Assembly: GCA_033557465.1 (NCBI GenBank)
Contig: CM066039.1
Coordinates: 396,013,440-396,077,439 of the forward strand
Direction of reading: 5' to 3'
Length of the DNA: 64,000 nt
DNA from: Ichthyophis bannanicus
Taxonomy: Eukaryota; Chordata; Amphibia; Gymnophiona; Ichthyophiidae
The notes beneath the pieces were generated by a model. That model did not search any database and was not told the DNA's origin. It saw nothing but the letters and a program-made list of their open reading frames with translations. This document shows positions 55,955-64,000 of the stretch, piece after piece. A program made the position numbers and the translations under genes. How positions within the stretch are numbered: position 1 is the first letter of the stretch; each line of letters begins with the position of its first letter.

Positions 55955-57712
55955 AAATAGAGGGGGGTAACCTGCATGGAGAGGCAGGTACAACCCTAAA
56001 CAAAAGCACAGGGGAGGTGGGGTAGCCTGAATGGAGAGACAGGTACAACCCTAAACAAAGGCACAGGAGAGGTGGGGTAGCCTGCATGGAGAGGCAGGTA
56101 CAACCATAAACAAAGGCACGGGGGAGGTGGGGTAGCCTGAATGGAGGGGCAGGTACAACCCTAAAGAAAGGCACAGGGGAGGTGGGGTAGCCTGCATGGA
56201 GAGGCAGGTACAACCCTAAACAAAGGCATGGGGGAGGTGGGGTAGCCCACACTGAGTGGGAGGCAGGTACAACCCTAAACAAAGGCATGAGGGAGGTGGG
56301 GTAGCCTGAATGGAGAGGCAGGTACAACCGTAAACAAAGGCACGGGGGAGGTGGGGTAGCCTGCATGGAGAGGCAGGTACAACCATAAACAAAGGCACGG
56401 GGGAGGTGGGGTAGCCTGAATGGAGAGGCAGGTGCAACCCTAAAGAAAGGCACGGGGGAGGTGGGGTAGCCTGCATGGAGAGGCAGGTACAACCCTAAAC
56501 AAAGGCATGGGGGAGGTGGGGTAGCCCACACTGAGTGGGAGGCAGGTACAACCCTAAACAAAGGCATGAGGGAGGTGGGGTAGCCAGAATGGAGAGGCAG
56601 GTACAACCGTAAACAAAGGCACGGTGGAGGTGGGGTAGCCTGCATGGAGAGGCAGGTACAACCCTAAACAAAGGCATGGGGGAGGTGGGGTAGCCCACAC
56701 TGAGTGGGAGGCAGGTACAACCCTAAACAAAGGCATGAGGGAGGTGGGGTAGCCAGAATGGAGAGGCAGGTACAACCGTAAACAAAGGCACGGTGGAGGT
56801 GGGGTAGCCTGCATGGAGAGGCAGGTACAACCGTAAACAAAGGCACGGGGGAGGTGGGGTAGCCTGCATGGAGAGGCAGGTACAACCCTAAACAAAGGCA
56901 TGAGGGAGGTGGGGTAGCCTGCATGGAGGGGCAGGTACAACCCTAAAGAAAGGCACGGGGGAGGTGGGGTAGCCTGAATGGAGAGGCAGGTACAACCCTA
57001 AAGAAAGGCATGGGGGAGGTGGGGTAGCCTGAATGGAGAGGCAGGTACAACCCTAAACAAAGGCACGGGGAGGTGGGGTAGCCTGAATGGAGAGGCAGGT
57101 ACAACCCTAAACAAAGGCATGGGGGAGGTGGAGTAGCCTGAATGGAGGGGCAGGTACAACCCTAAACAAAGGCACGGGGGAGGTGGGGTAGCCCGCATGG
57201 AGGGGCAGGTACAACCCTAAACAAAGGCACGGGGGAGGTGGGGTAGCCTGAATGGAGGGGCAGGTACAACCCTAAAGAAAGGCACGGGGGCGTTGGGGTA
57301 GCCTGAATGGAGAGGCAGGTACAACCCTAAACAAAGGCACGGGGAGGTGGGGTAGCCTGAATGGAGGGGCAGGTACAACCCTAAAGAAAGGCACGGGGGA
57401 GGTGGGGTAGCCTGAATGGAGGGGCAGGTACAACCCTAAAGAAAGGCACGGGGGAGGTGGGGTAGCCTGCATGGAGGGGCAGGTACAACCCTAAACAAAG
57501 GCACGGGGGAGGTGGGGTAGTCTGAATGGAGGGGCAGGTACAACCCTAAAGAAAGGCACGAGGGAGGTGGGGTAGCCTGCATGGAGGGGTAGGTACAACC
57601 CTAAAGAAAGGCACGGGGGAGGTGGGGTAGCCTGCACGGAGAGGCAGGTACAACCCTAAACAAAGGCACGGGGGAAGTGGGGTAGCTCGCACTGAGTGGG
57701 AGGCCACACTCT
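55955..57712. repeat. 55-bp minisatellite, about 31 units, in the CR1 3' UTR
   Basis: Unit: GGGGGAGGTGGGGTAGCCTG, then NATGGAGRGGCAGG, TACAACCCTAAAC/GAAAGGCAC. A 59-bp variant has CCCACACTGAGTGGGAGG. That variant occurs at about 56240, 56525 and 56690, giving a higher-order pattern. Long minus-strand frames (for example 55932-56645) are by-products. Confidence 0.95.
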
Positions 57713-57745
57713 TAGCCACCTTGTTGGGCAGACTGGTCTTTATAT

Positions 57746-58420
57746 GTTCTACTGGCTCCTAACAGGGGCTCTGCATTTCAAGCAAAGGGAAGAGTTTGTG
57801 GCTTTTTTAATTAGTAGCTCTCTGTCTGGGAGCCTTTAAAAGGGTTTTGGTACATTGTTAGAACAAAGTTACATTCTTTTTGGTGCTTTAGTTTAAAAGG
57901 GGAGATATTTTGTTTAGTGGGGTAGGTTCAAAACTGCTTTAGGATCTTTCTTCAGCTCTTTGAAGCCACTGACACCTCTGACATCTCTGAAGGTTTAACT
58001 GTAGTTGGACTTTTTATTTCTAAGTCATACATGAATACCCCTGATGCAGGTGAAAAGCTATGTCGGGTTTTTAGGATTCTGTGGACTTGTTCTAATAAAG
58101 GTTATATTCTGATAAATTAAGCTCTCTAGCCTTTTTTCTGCTTAAAGCTCCTTCATTTGTCCGGACTCTTACCAGTTTCTGCACTATAAACATTGACGGG
58201 TAATACTTAAAGACCTAACTAGGTCTAGTGTAGCTCATATGAGAGAGGGAAAAGAGGATGTGAGAAGGGCATTCAGACATCGCAAAAGCGTGGAATAACG
58301 CACAAGAAGCTGGCCTCTCTCAGTGGAAAGAAGGGTTAGACTAGGAATAACATAATGAAGCATTACTCTGAGGACAGGCAGTGCAAACATGGAACAACCC
58401 TGTCAACGAGAGCACAAAGA
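57746..58420. other. Unclassified DNA with a hammerhead-like string
   Basis: 58041-58055 reads CTGATGCAGGTGAAA, near the CUGANGA...GAAA core often found in hammerhead ribozymes of Penelope-type elements, but the core A is C. AATAAAG lies at 58094. Otherwise nothing recognised. Confidence 0.3.
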
Positions 58421-59410
58421 GAACGTAAGGAGTGCCAGACTGTCTCAGACCAATGGTCCACTGAGCTCAGTATCCTGTTTCCAAGGCACAAATACCTGGC
58501 AGGATCCCAAAAGATAGACTCTGAGCTGCTAATTCCAGAGGTAAGCACTGGATTTCCCCAGTCCATTTTGGTTTATGGACTTTTCCTTTAGGATCTTGTC
58601 CAAACCTATTTCAAAACAGCTACACTAACAGCTATTACTGTATCCTCTGGCTACATTTTCCACAGCTTAATTACATGTTCAGTGAAAAAAAATTCTGATA
58701 AGTCTTAAATGTATCACTTTGTGTCTTCATTACATGTCCCCTAGTCTTTCTGCTTTTTGACATAGTAAACAACCAATCTACATTTACCCGTTCTACTCCA
58801 CTCATTTTATAGTCTCCATTCAGCTGTCTTTTTACCAAGCTGAAGAGCCCTAACCTTTTAAGCCTTTCCTCAGAGCAGTATCCTTCCATCCCTTTATAAT
58901 TTTGGTTGCTTTTCTCTGTACCTTTTCAAATTCTGCTATATCTGCAACCAGAACTGCATGTAATTCTCAAGGTGCAATCGCACCACGGAGCAACACAGAG
59001 GCATTATAATATCCTTGCTTTCGTTCTCCAGTCTTTTCCTTGGGATTCTCAGCATTTTATTCACTTTCTTGGCCATGACAACACACTGGACAGAGGGTCT
59101 CAGCATATTCTCCACAATGACACCCACATCCCTTTCCTGGGTGGTGATGCTTGATATGGAACCTTGCATCATGCAACTGGAGTTTGGATTCTTCTTCCTT
59201 GGGTGCAGAGCTTTGCACTGGTCCACATTAAATTTTATCTGCCATTTCGACACCCAGTCTCCCAGTTTCTCAATGTCCTCTTGCAATCATCTTGCAGTTT
59301 AACAACTTCAATTAATTTTGTATCCTCTGCAAATCTCATTCGTTGTTCCCATTTCCAGGTCATTTATAAATATGTTAAAAAGTAATGGGTCTGGGGCACT
59401 CCACTGTTTA
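58421..59410 (-). pseudogene. CR1 LINE C-terminus and 3' UTR, old copy
   Basis: Minus strand: 58671-58889 [23 protein letters not shown]; 58936-59286 WQIKFNVDQCKALHPRKK and MLRPSVQCVVMAKKVNKML. The 3' UTR (AATGGTCCACTGAGCTCAG-type) begins at 58430. More diverged than the other CR1 copies and broken many times. Confidence 0.8.
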
Positions 59411-59560
59411 CCATGAAAGCATGTGATAAGCACAAGGTTCCTAGAGAGTGGAAAAACAAGAGGGTCTGTGACATTGCAACTGAGCTGATTAGAGGAGCTT
59501 TGAGTTCTCTACCTGCTGTTACACATTCTCTGAACTGTGGGATTTAAAAAGGAATGTTCA
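59411..59560. other. Unclassified DNA
   Basis: Nothing recognised. Confidence 0.3.
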
Positions 59561-60053
59561 GGGGGTGGAGTTAGCCATCATCCAAGATGGAAGCCTAAGG
59601 GACTTGCTCTGAGGTACTTTGCAGAATCCTGACAATCTCTCCCCCTATACTCCCCTTGAGGGATCCTTTGCTCACATACCTGGCTCTTTGAACATGACTG
59701 CAATAAAACCTGCCAAGCTAGATTACCCTCCATTGCAAAATCAAGGAGTAAAATGCTCTAAACAACAGCCTCCTTCTCCAAGCAAGATGACTGCCGGTTG
59801 CAATCCAGACGACGGATTGAAAGTTCCTGCTCCCCCCCCCCCAGAAATTTGGCAAGTAAAAGATCTAGTTTCCGCTAATGGCGAATCCTTAGAACAGAAT
59901 TATTTGCTGTCAAAACCCAGTTGGGGGTCTCTTAACCAATATATGGATAATACTGATGCAATGGTTAATACACATGAAGAACAGCTCAACCTGCTGCAAA
60001 AACGGGCGATGCTGCTTGAACTGCAATTGAAAGACCTTAACAATAGTTCCTGA
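59561..60053 (+). mobile_element. L1 LINE 5' end, cut by the DIRS-type element
   Basis: Starts GGGGGTGGAGTTAGCCATC, with CCAAGATGG as in the L1 at 30136. ORF1 follows and breaks off at its coiled-coil end, where other sequence begins at about 60054. Confidence 0.7.
59619..60053 (+). pseudogene. L1 ORF1 N-terminal part (144 codons)
   Basis: Pro/Ser-rich start, then a coiled-coil-like stretch (residues ~85-140: NQYMDNTDAMVNTHEEQLNL, LQKRAMLLELQLKDLNNSS). In live L1 the coil is followed by a conserved RRNNLR junction; here the sequence leaves L1 at exactly that point. The open frame ends in a TGA of the following DNA. The RNA-binding domains are missing, so the fragment is inactive. Confidence 0.65.
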
Positions 60054-60090
60054 GCGGGTGTCCAGTTTAGTCCTCCACATCCGGGTAGTG

Positions 60091-60209
60091 CACCTCCTCC
60101 TGCAGCAAGGAGACTGGACCAATCAACTCTTTAGAACCGCAGCCTGCTTACTGCTGGAACTCCCATGAGCCCTCCAGTGTGTCCAGTCTCCTTGCAGCAG
60201 GAGGTGGTG
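60091..60209. repeat. Inverted repeat near the DIRS left end
   Basis: CACCTCCTCCTGCAGCAAGG... at 60091-60118 and 60182-60209 are inverted copies (28 nt each, about 3 mismatches), 63 nt apart. GTGAGCCT/AGGCTCAC at 60209-60230 forms a further perfect 8-bp hairpin. DIRS elements have inverted termini, but whether this is that structure cannot be judged without the right end. Confidence 0.6.
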
Positions 60210-61022
60210 TGAGCCTGGAGCTAGGCTCACTTCTTGTTATTGCTTGTGTTTTCTCCAGTTTCATTTACTTTAATTTACTTTAATTTACTTTACTTCTTTT
60301 TCCTGGCTCCTGTCTCTTTAATTGGGTTTAAAAAAAAAAAAAAAAAAAGGATTTGGCAGTGAGTGTCAGTGACACACAGTGGAGAGGCTGAACGGCACTG
60401 CTCTTCCCCCCTGGTTCCCTGCCTGCAGTCTCTGCCGGCTGCTCTGATCGCTCCCTCAGGACTGTTCGGGGGCAGGATCAGCATACCCGCGGCGCTTCGT
60501 CTTCCTTTCTATTGCCCTGAACATGCGGCCAGGCACTCCGGCTGCGATCCGGTGCTTGTCTGCCCTTCAGCACTCCGGTTTTCTGCTTTTCTCCGGTCCG
60601 GCTGAGCGCCTGTCTGATCGTTTGCTTTTCCAAATTTACAGGGTAAGTGTTCTTTCTTCGGGGTTTTTTGCTCGTCGGTGCTTTTCCTTTCTTTTTGGAA
60701 TTTTTGGATTTTTTGTTTATTGGCGCCCTTTTTTTCTCCGGCGCGTCTCGCTCGCGGCGGCCATTTTGGATTTTAATTTTTGGCGGTAATTGCCTTTGCT
60801 GGCTTTCCATACCTTTAATTTCGTAGCGTTTTTGCCTTCCCTTCAGTTTTGGGCATTTTCTGACTATTTCTTTTTTGTTTTCGTTTCAAAAAAAAAAAGG
60901 GGTTTAAGTCCGCGGGGTCTGTGTGCGGCTGGGCACTTGATCCTCGGCTGTCTCAGCGTGCACTATTTCTATCCTTTCTACAGTTGCGCCCCTGGTTGCC
61001 TGTAAAAAAAAAAAAAAAAGAA

Positions 61023-62531
61023 ATGTCCTCCAAACCACAATGCCTAGTCTGCGGTTTGCGTAGGCGGTCCGTCTCTGCCGCTGGATTCTGCTCCAGCTGT
61101 GCTGCAGTCTCCTCCGGCATGGAACATCAGGGGGACTCCCCTTCTTCAGCAGAGCATCTGGTGACTCCGCTATCTGCTGAGGGTGATCTTTCTCCGGGGC
61201 CTCTGTTGCCGCCTGTGGCTACTGGCTCTCAGGCTCCGGGGTCCGGAGTCTCTGTGGAACAAGGGGATGCTTCTTCTGCTCTGACGCATTTTTCTCCAGA
61301 TTTCGTGCTCATTATGCACCAGGCGTTCAAGTTGGGGCAGTTGGGCAAGTGGCCTGAGTCCTCTCCCTCAGCTCTCGTCCCTCTGCCGTCTGTATCGGTT
61401 CCGCTAGAACCGCCCTCCAAGGCGGCTAAGAAGTCGCGCACTGCTAGCTTGGTGCATGAAGATTTCGATGTTCCAGACCTTGAGCTGGATGCTGACCTTG
61501 AAGGCAGTGGCGATGACCTTGAAGAGGGTGAAATTCCACACCCTGAGGATCAGGCTAGAATTGTTCGGGTCTTTCGTAAGGAGGAGTTGGTTCCCCTTAT
61601 CACGGAAGCCCTTCAGAGACTCAATCTCTCAGCGCCGGCTCCGGGGGAGGCCGGTGTGTTGGAGGATCCCCTTATTCAGGCGGTTCGGGACTCTCAGGTG
61701 GTCTTCCCTGTTCACCGGGTGGTAGCTCAGATGATACAGACCAAGTGGGACCATCCGGACGCTGGCTTGAAGGGCATCCGGACGATGCATCATCTTTATC
61801 CGTTGAAGGACGAAGATAAAGAGAAATTCAAGTCTCCTCGAGTTGATGCAGCAGTATCTGCGGTGACCAAAAAGACCACTATTCCGGTGGAAGGCAGTGC
61901 TGCCTTGAAGGATCTTCAAGACAAGAAAGTGGATGGTTTATTGAAGCAAGCGTTCGAGACAAATGCTTTATCGCTACAGGCTTCGATTTGTGCGGCCTGG
62001 ATTGCTAGAGCTTCTTTGAGATGGGCTCAGCGCTTGCGTCAGAATTCTTCCCTAGACCAACAGGCATTGCTTGAGGTTACTCGCCTAGAGTCGGGTTCCG
62101 CTTATCTGGCAGATGTCCATTATGATTTGATCCGTACCATGGCGAATAGTATGGCTTCTTTGGTGGTTGCGCGCAGGTCCCTTTGGTTGCGTAACTGGGC
62201 CGCCGACTCTTCTTCCAAGTCTCGCCTTAGCCGACTTCCTTTTAAGGGTAAGTTGCTCTTTGGGGAGGACTTGGACAAGTTGGTGAAAGACTTGGGGGAG
62301 TCCAAAGGTGGAAGGCTTCCGGAGGACAAGCCCAAGTCGGTTAGAGCTTTTCCAGCGTCTCGGGGTTCCTTTCGGGATTTTCGGCGCTTTCGGTCGACCC
62401 GCCTTTGGAATTCCCAGCGAGGCCGGTTTGCGTCTCGGACTCAGTCCTTTCGTGGTTTCCGGGGGGCTGGTAGGGGCTTCTCCATCGCTTCCTCTGGTGC
62501 CTCCTCTTCCTTTAGTCGCAAACCGCAATGA
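61023..62531 (+). CDS. DIRS Gag-like protein, 502 codons, intact
   Basis: Probably the particle or RNA-binding protein of the element. Start chosen at 61023 because it has a purine at -3 and follows the A-tract; an in-frame upstream Met (60921) would add 34 residues, including lysines coded by the A-tract, and looks less likely. N-terminus: C7-x2-C10-x12-C23-x2-C26, a zinc-ribbon-like site. Residues ~130-200 are acidic (DLELDADLEGSGDDLEEGE). The middle is mixed helical sequence. The C-terminus (~440-495) is rich in Arg, Gly, Phe and Ser (FRDFRRFRSTRLWNSQRGR), fit for nucleic-acid binding. Stop TGA at 62529-62531 is one base before the next Met. The RT frame is also open upstream from 62287, so the two frames overlap by about 245 nt. 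Confidence 0.85.
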   Translation: MSSKPQCLVCGLRRRSVSAAGFCSSCAAVSSGMEHQGDSPSSAEHLVTPLSAEGDLSPGPLLPPVATGSQAPGSGVSVEQGDASSALTHFSPDFVLIMHQAFKLGQLGKWPESSPSALVPLPSVSVPLEPPSKAAKKSRTASLVHEDFDVPDLELDADLEGSGDDLEEGEIPHPEDQARIVRVFRKEELVPLITEALQRLNLSAPAPGEAGVLEDPLIQAVRDSQVVFPVHRVVAQMIQTKWDHPDAGLKGIRTMHHLYPLKDEDKEKFKSPRVDAAVSAVTKKTTIPVEGSAALKDLQDKKVDGLLKQAFETNALSLQASICAAWIARASLRWAQRLRQNSSLDQQALLEVTRLESGSAYLADVHYDLIRTMANSMASLVVARRSLWLRNWAADSSSKSRLSRLPFKGKLLFGEDLDKLVKDLGESKGGRLPEDKPKSVRAFPASRGSFRDFRRFRSTRLWNSQRGRFASRTQSFRGFRGAGRGFSIASSGASSSFSRKPQ

Positions 62532-62532
62532 A

Positions 62533-64000
62533 ATGAGGCGGGCTCCGGAGGGGGTTCAAGTTATCGGCGGACGTCTCCGGAACTTTCTACCCTCTTGGGC
62601 CCACATTACTTCGGACCGTTGTGTCCTCGAGATCGTCAGGGACGTTTATGCATTGGACTTTGCCATCCCTCCAAGAGATTCCTTTGTCCTCTCTCCCTGC
62701 AAAGGGTCGCAGAAGGAACTGGACATTCGGCTGACCTTGGAACGCTTGTTAGCGCTGGGTGCCGTCGTCCCAGTTCCTGCGAACGAGTGCGGACTCGGTC
62801 GTTACTCCATTTATTTCGTGGTGCCAAAGAAGGACGGCTCCGTACGCCCTATTCTCGATCTCAAGGGCGTGAATCGCTGTCTCCGAGTACCTCATTTCCG
62901 GATGGAGACTCTCCGTTCCGTCATTGTCGCCGTGCGACAGGGAGAGTACTTGACTTCTCTGGATCTCACCGAGGCTTATCTACATATTCCCATTCAGCCC
63001 GCTCATCAGAAGTATCTCCGATTCGCGTTTCCCTGGGGTCACTTTCAGTTCCAAGCACTACCCTTCGGCCTAGCCACCGCGCCTCGCATTTTCACCAAGA
63101 TGATGGTAGTAGTCGCGGCGGCCTTGCGCAAGGAGGGGGTTCTGGTGCATCCCTACCTAGATGATTGGCTGATAAGAGCGAAGTCCGCGAAAGAGAGTTT
63201 GCAGGCCACGGACAAAGTCGTTCGTCTTCTGCAGAATCTCGGCTGGGTGATCAACGTCTCCAAGAGTCAGCTGGTGCCGGCTCAACATCTCGAATATCTG
63301 GGTGTTTGTTTCGATATGGTCACAGGGATAGTGTCTCTCCCGGATCGCTGGGTCCAGAGTTTGCGTCAGCTCCTGCGGGTGTTCCTGGCGGACCCCGCTC
63401 CTTCGGCCTGGTGGTATCTCCGCTTATTGGGAACCATGGCGTCGACTCTGGAAGTAGTTCCATGGGCCCGATTTCATATGCGACCTCTTCAGCGTGCGCT
63501 GCTACGTCGTTGGTCCCATCAGTTGGACTCTCTCAACCGCCGCTTGGCGTGTCCCCTTCGGGTTCGGATGGCCTTACAATGGTGGCTGTCCCTGCTATCG
63601 CTTCGGACGGGAGCACCCTTGGAGCAGCCCCTCTGGTTGCCGGTCATCACGGATGCGAGTCTCTCCGGCTGGGGAGCCCACTGCCAGGGCCGGTTTGCAC
63701 AGGGGACATGGTCTCTGCAGGAGGCTCGGTGGTCGATCAACCGACTCGAGCTGCGGGCAATTCGGCTAGCGCTTCAAGCTTTCGAGGAGTCAGTCCGAGG
63801 CCAAGCGGTTCGTGTTCTGTCGGACAACGCGACGGCGGTGGCGTACGTCAACCAGCAGGGCGGCACAGGCAGCGTGCCCCTGGAAGTCGAGGCGGACACG
63901 CTTTTTCTTTGGGTGGAAAAGCGTCTCCTGGCCATTTCGGCAGCGCATATCGCTGGAAGGGACAATGTCATGGCAGATTTTCTCAGTCGTGTGCGAATAG
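62533..64000 (+). CDS. DIRS reverse transcriptase / RNase H, open to window end (489 codons shown)
   Basis: Copies the element RNA and removes the template strand. Residues from Met 62533: D144 in YLTSLDLTEAYLHIP (catalytic), FGLATAPRIF ~170-190, Y208-D211 in HPYLDDWLI (catalytic YLDD at 63154-63165), YLGVCFDM ~255. RNase H: D374 (VITDASLSGWGAH), E406 (RLELRAIRLAL), D431 (VLSDNATAVAYVN) and D482 (GRDNVMADFLSR) all present. No stop or frameshift from 62533 to 64000; the frame is partial only because the window ends. It may be reached by re-initiation after the Gag stop, or by a +1 shift in the overlap; the sequence does not decide. A methyltransferase-like part would be expected after residue ~490. 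High confidence in the family, moderate in the start. Confidence 0.9.
   Translation, partial: MRRAPEGVQVIGGRLRNFLPSWAHITSDRCVLEIVRDVYALDFAIPPRDSFVLSPCKGSQKELDIRLTLERLLALGAVVPVPANECGLGRYSIYFVVPKKDGSVRPILDLKGVNRCLRVPHFRMETLRSVIVAVRQGEYLTSLDLTEAYLHIPIQPAHQKYLRFAFPWGHFQFQALPFGLATAPRIFTKMMVVVAAALRKEGVLVHPYLDDWLIRAKSAKESLQATDKVVRLLQNLGWVINVSKSQLVPAQHLEYLGVCFDMVTGIVSLPDRWVQSLRQLLRVFLADPAPSAWWYLRLLGTMASTLEVVPWARFHMRPLQRALLRRWSHQLDSLNRRLACPLRVRMALQWWLSLLSLRTGAPLEQPLWLPVITDASLSGWGAHCQGRFAQGTWSLQEARWSINRLELRAIRLALQAFEESVRGQAVRVLSDNATAVAYVNQQGGTGSVPLEVEADTLFLWVEKRLLAISAAHIAGRDNVMADFLSRVRI

Larger units (their letters stand above)
55008..57745 (+). mobile_element. CR1 LINE C-terminus with expanded 3' UTR
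   Basis: CR1 coding (KRT-type block, then FIIKQMRTDLGMLICT-like codons) at 55008-55108; a break to 55432 holding repeat copy 2; coding at 55433-55540; a SINE; coding 55807-55935 (MERVADAWDALPMGV). The 3' UTR starts near 55940 and the terminus GGGCAGACTGGTCTTTATATG lies at 57727-57747. Between them the UTR motif GGTACAACCCTAAACAAAGG is repeated about 31 times. Confidence 0.85.
60054..64000 (+). mobile_element. DIRS-type (tyrosine-recombinase) retrotransposon, left part
   Basis: An untranslated leader of nearly 1 kb with A-tracts at 60330-60348, 60888-60898 and 61004-61019, then a Gag-like frame and an RT/RNase H frame open to the window end. The RT and RNase H motifs are of the DIRS kind. Known layout: methyltransferase-like region and tyrosine recombinase follow; they would lie beyond 64000. 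GC-rich and unbroken compared with surrounding repeats, so probably young. The exact left boundary is inferred from the end of L1 sequence. Confidence 0.85.

Noticed and set aside
55932..56940. Long minus-strand repeat frames (237 and 128 codons)
   Set aside because: They arise from the 55-bp array in the CR1 3' UTR; the unit is free of stops on that strand in all frames.
62085..62528. Minus-strand frame opposite DIRS Gag (147 codons)
   Set aside because: Antisense shadow of the GC-rich Gag coding sequence.
62595..63164. 189-codon plus-strand frame overlapping the DIRS RT
   Set aside because: Out-of-frame shadow; the true RT/RNase H frame is 62533-64000 and has all catalytic motifs.

Overview
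The window looks like non-genic, repeat-packed vertebrate DNA. I find no convincing host protein-coding gene, rRNA gene or tRNA gene. Nearly every long reading frame that can be recognised belongs to a retrotransposon. The mix is CR1, L2, RTE, L1 and a site-specific (restriction-like endonuclease) LINE type, tRNA- and 5S-headed SINEs, one probable solo LTR, and a DIRS-type tyrosine-recombinase retrotransposon. This suits a large tetrapod genome. An amphibian, perhaps a caecilian, is my best guess, but that is inference from repeat content and not a measured match.

Layout. 1-6.5 kb: a hairpin-bearing dispersed repeat, CR1 3' ends, a SINE, a decayed R2/R4/HERO-type LINE on the minus strand, a GC-rich patch and unclassified DNA. 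6.5-17.5 kb: L2 and CR1 copies inserted into one another, including a CR1 fragment folded back on itself. 17.5-25.4 kb: a long L2 (minus) whose RT frame is open for 503 codons, followed by several CR1 copies carrying SINE insertions. 26-31.8 kb: an L2 interrupted by a composite insert holding a second R4-type fragment, then an L1 relative that has ORF1 but no ORF2. 32.2-39.4 kb: a 61/63-bp minisatellite interrupted by two nearly identical L2 copies (a 2.29-kb higher-order duplication) and by a 1.49-kb TG...CA element, probably a solo LTR, containing a 344-codon frame.

40.9-52.5 kb: L2 remnant, a 5S-rRNA-headed SINE, an RTE LINE (minus) broken by one CR1 and two SINEs, an L1 ORF1 remnant, and the longest CR1 (about 2.5 kb, minus) lying head to head with a plus-strand CR1. 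52.9-57.7 kb: SINE, a foldback element and a CR1 whose 3' UTR has expanded into about 31 copies of a 55-bp unit. 58.4-64 kb: an old CR1, an L1 5' end, and, apparently inserted in that L1 ORF1, the left part of a DIRS-type element with an open Gag-like frame and an open RT/RNase H frame that runs off the window end.

How the parts relate: the autonomous LINEs (L2, RTE) present here carry 3' ends that reappear as tails on the SINEs. One tRNA-derived head is joined to at least four different tails. A 5S-derived head shares the RTE-type tail with one of them. This modular head/tail exchange, the minisatellite growth inside transposons, and the solo LTR with its own frame are the most notable things here.
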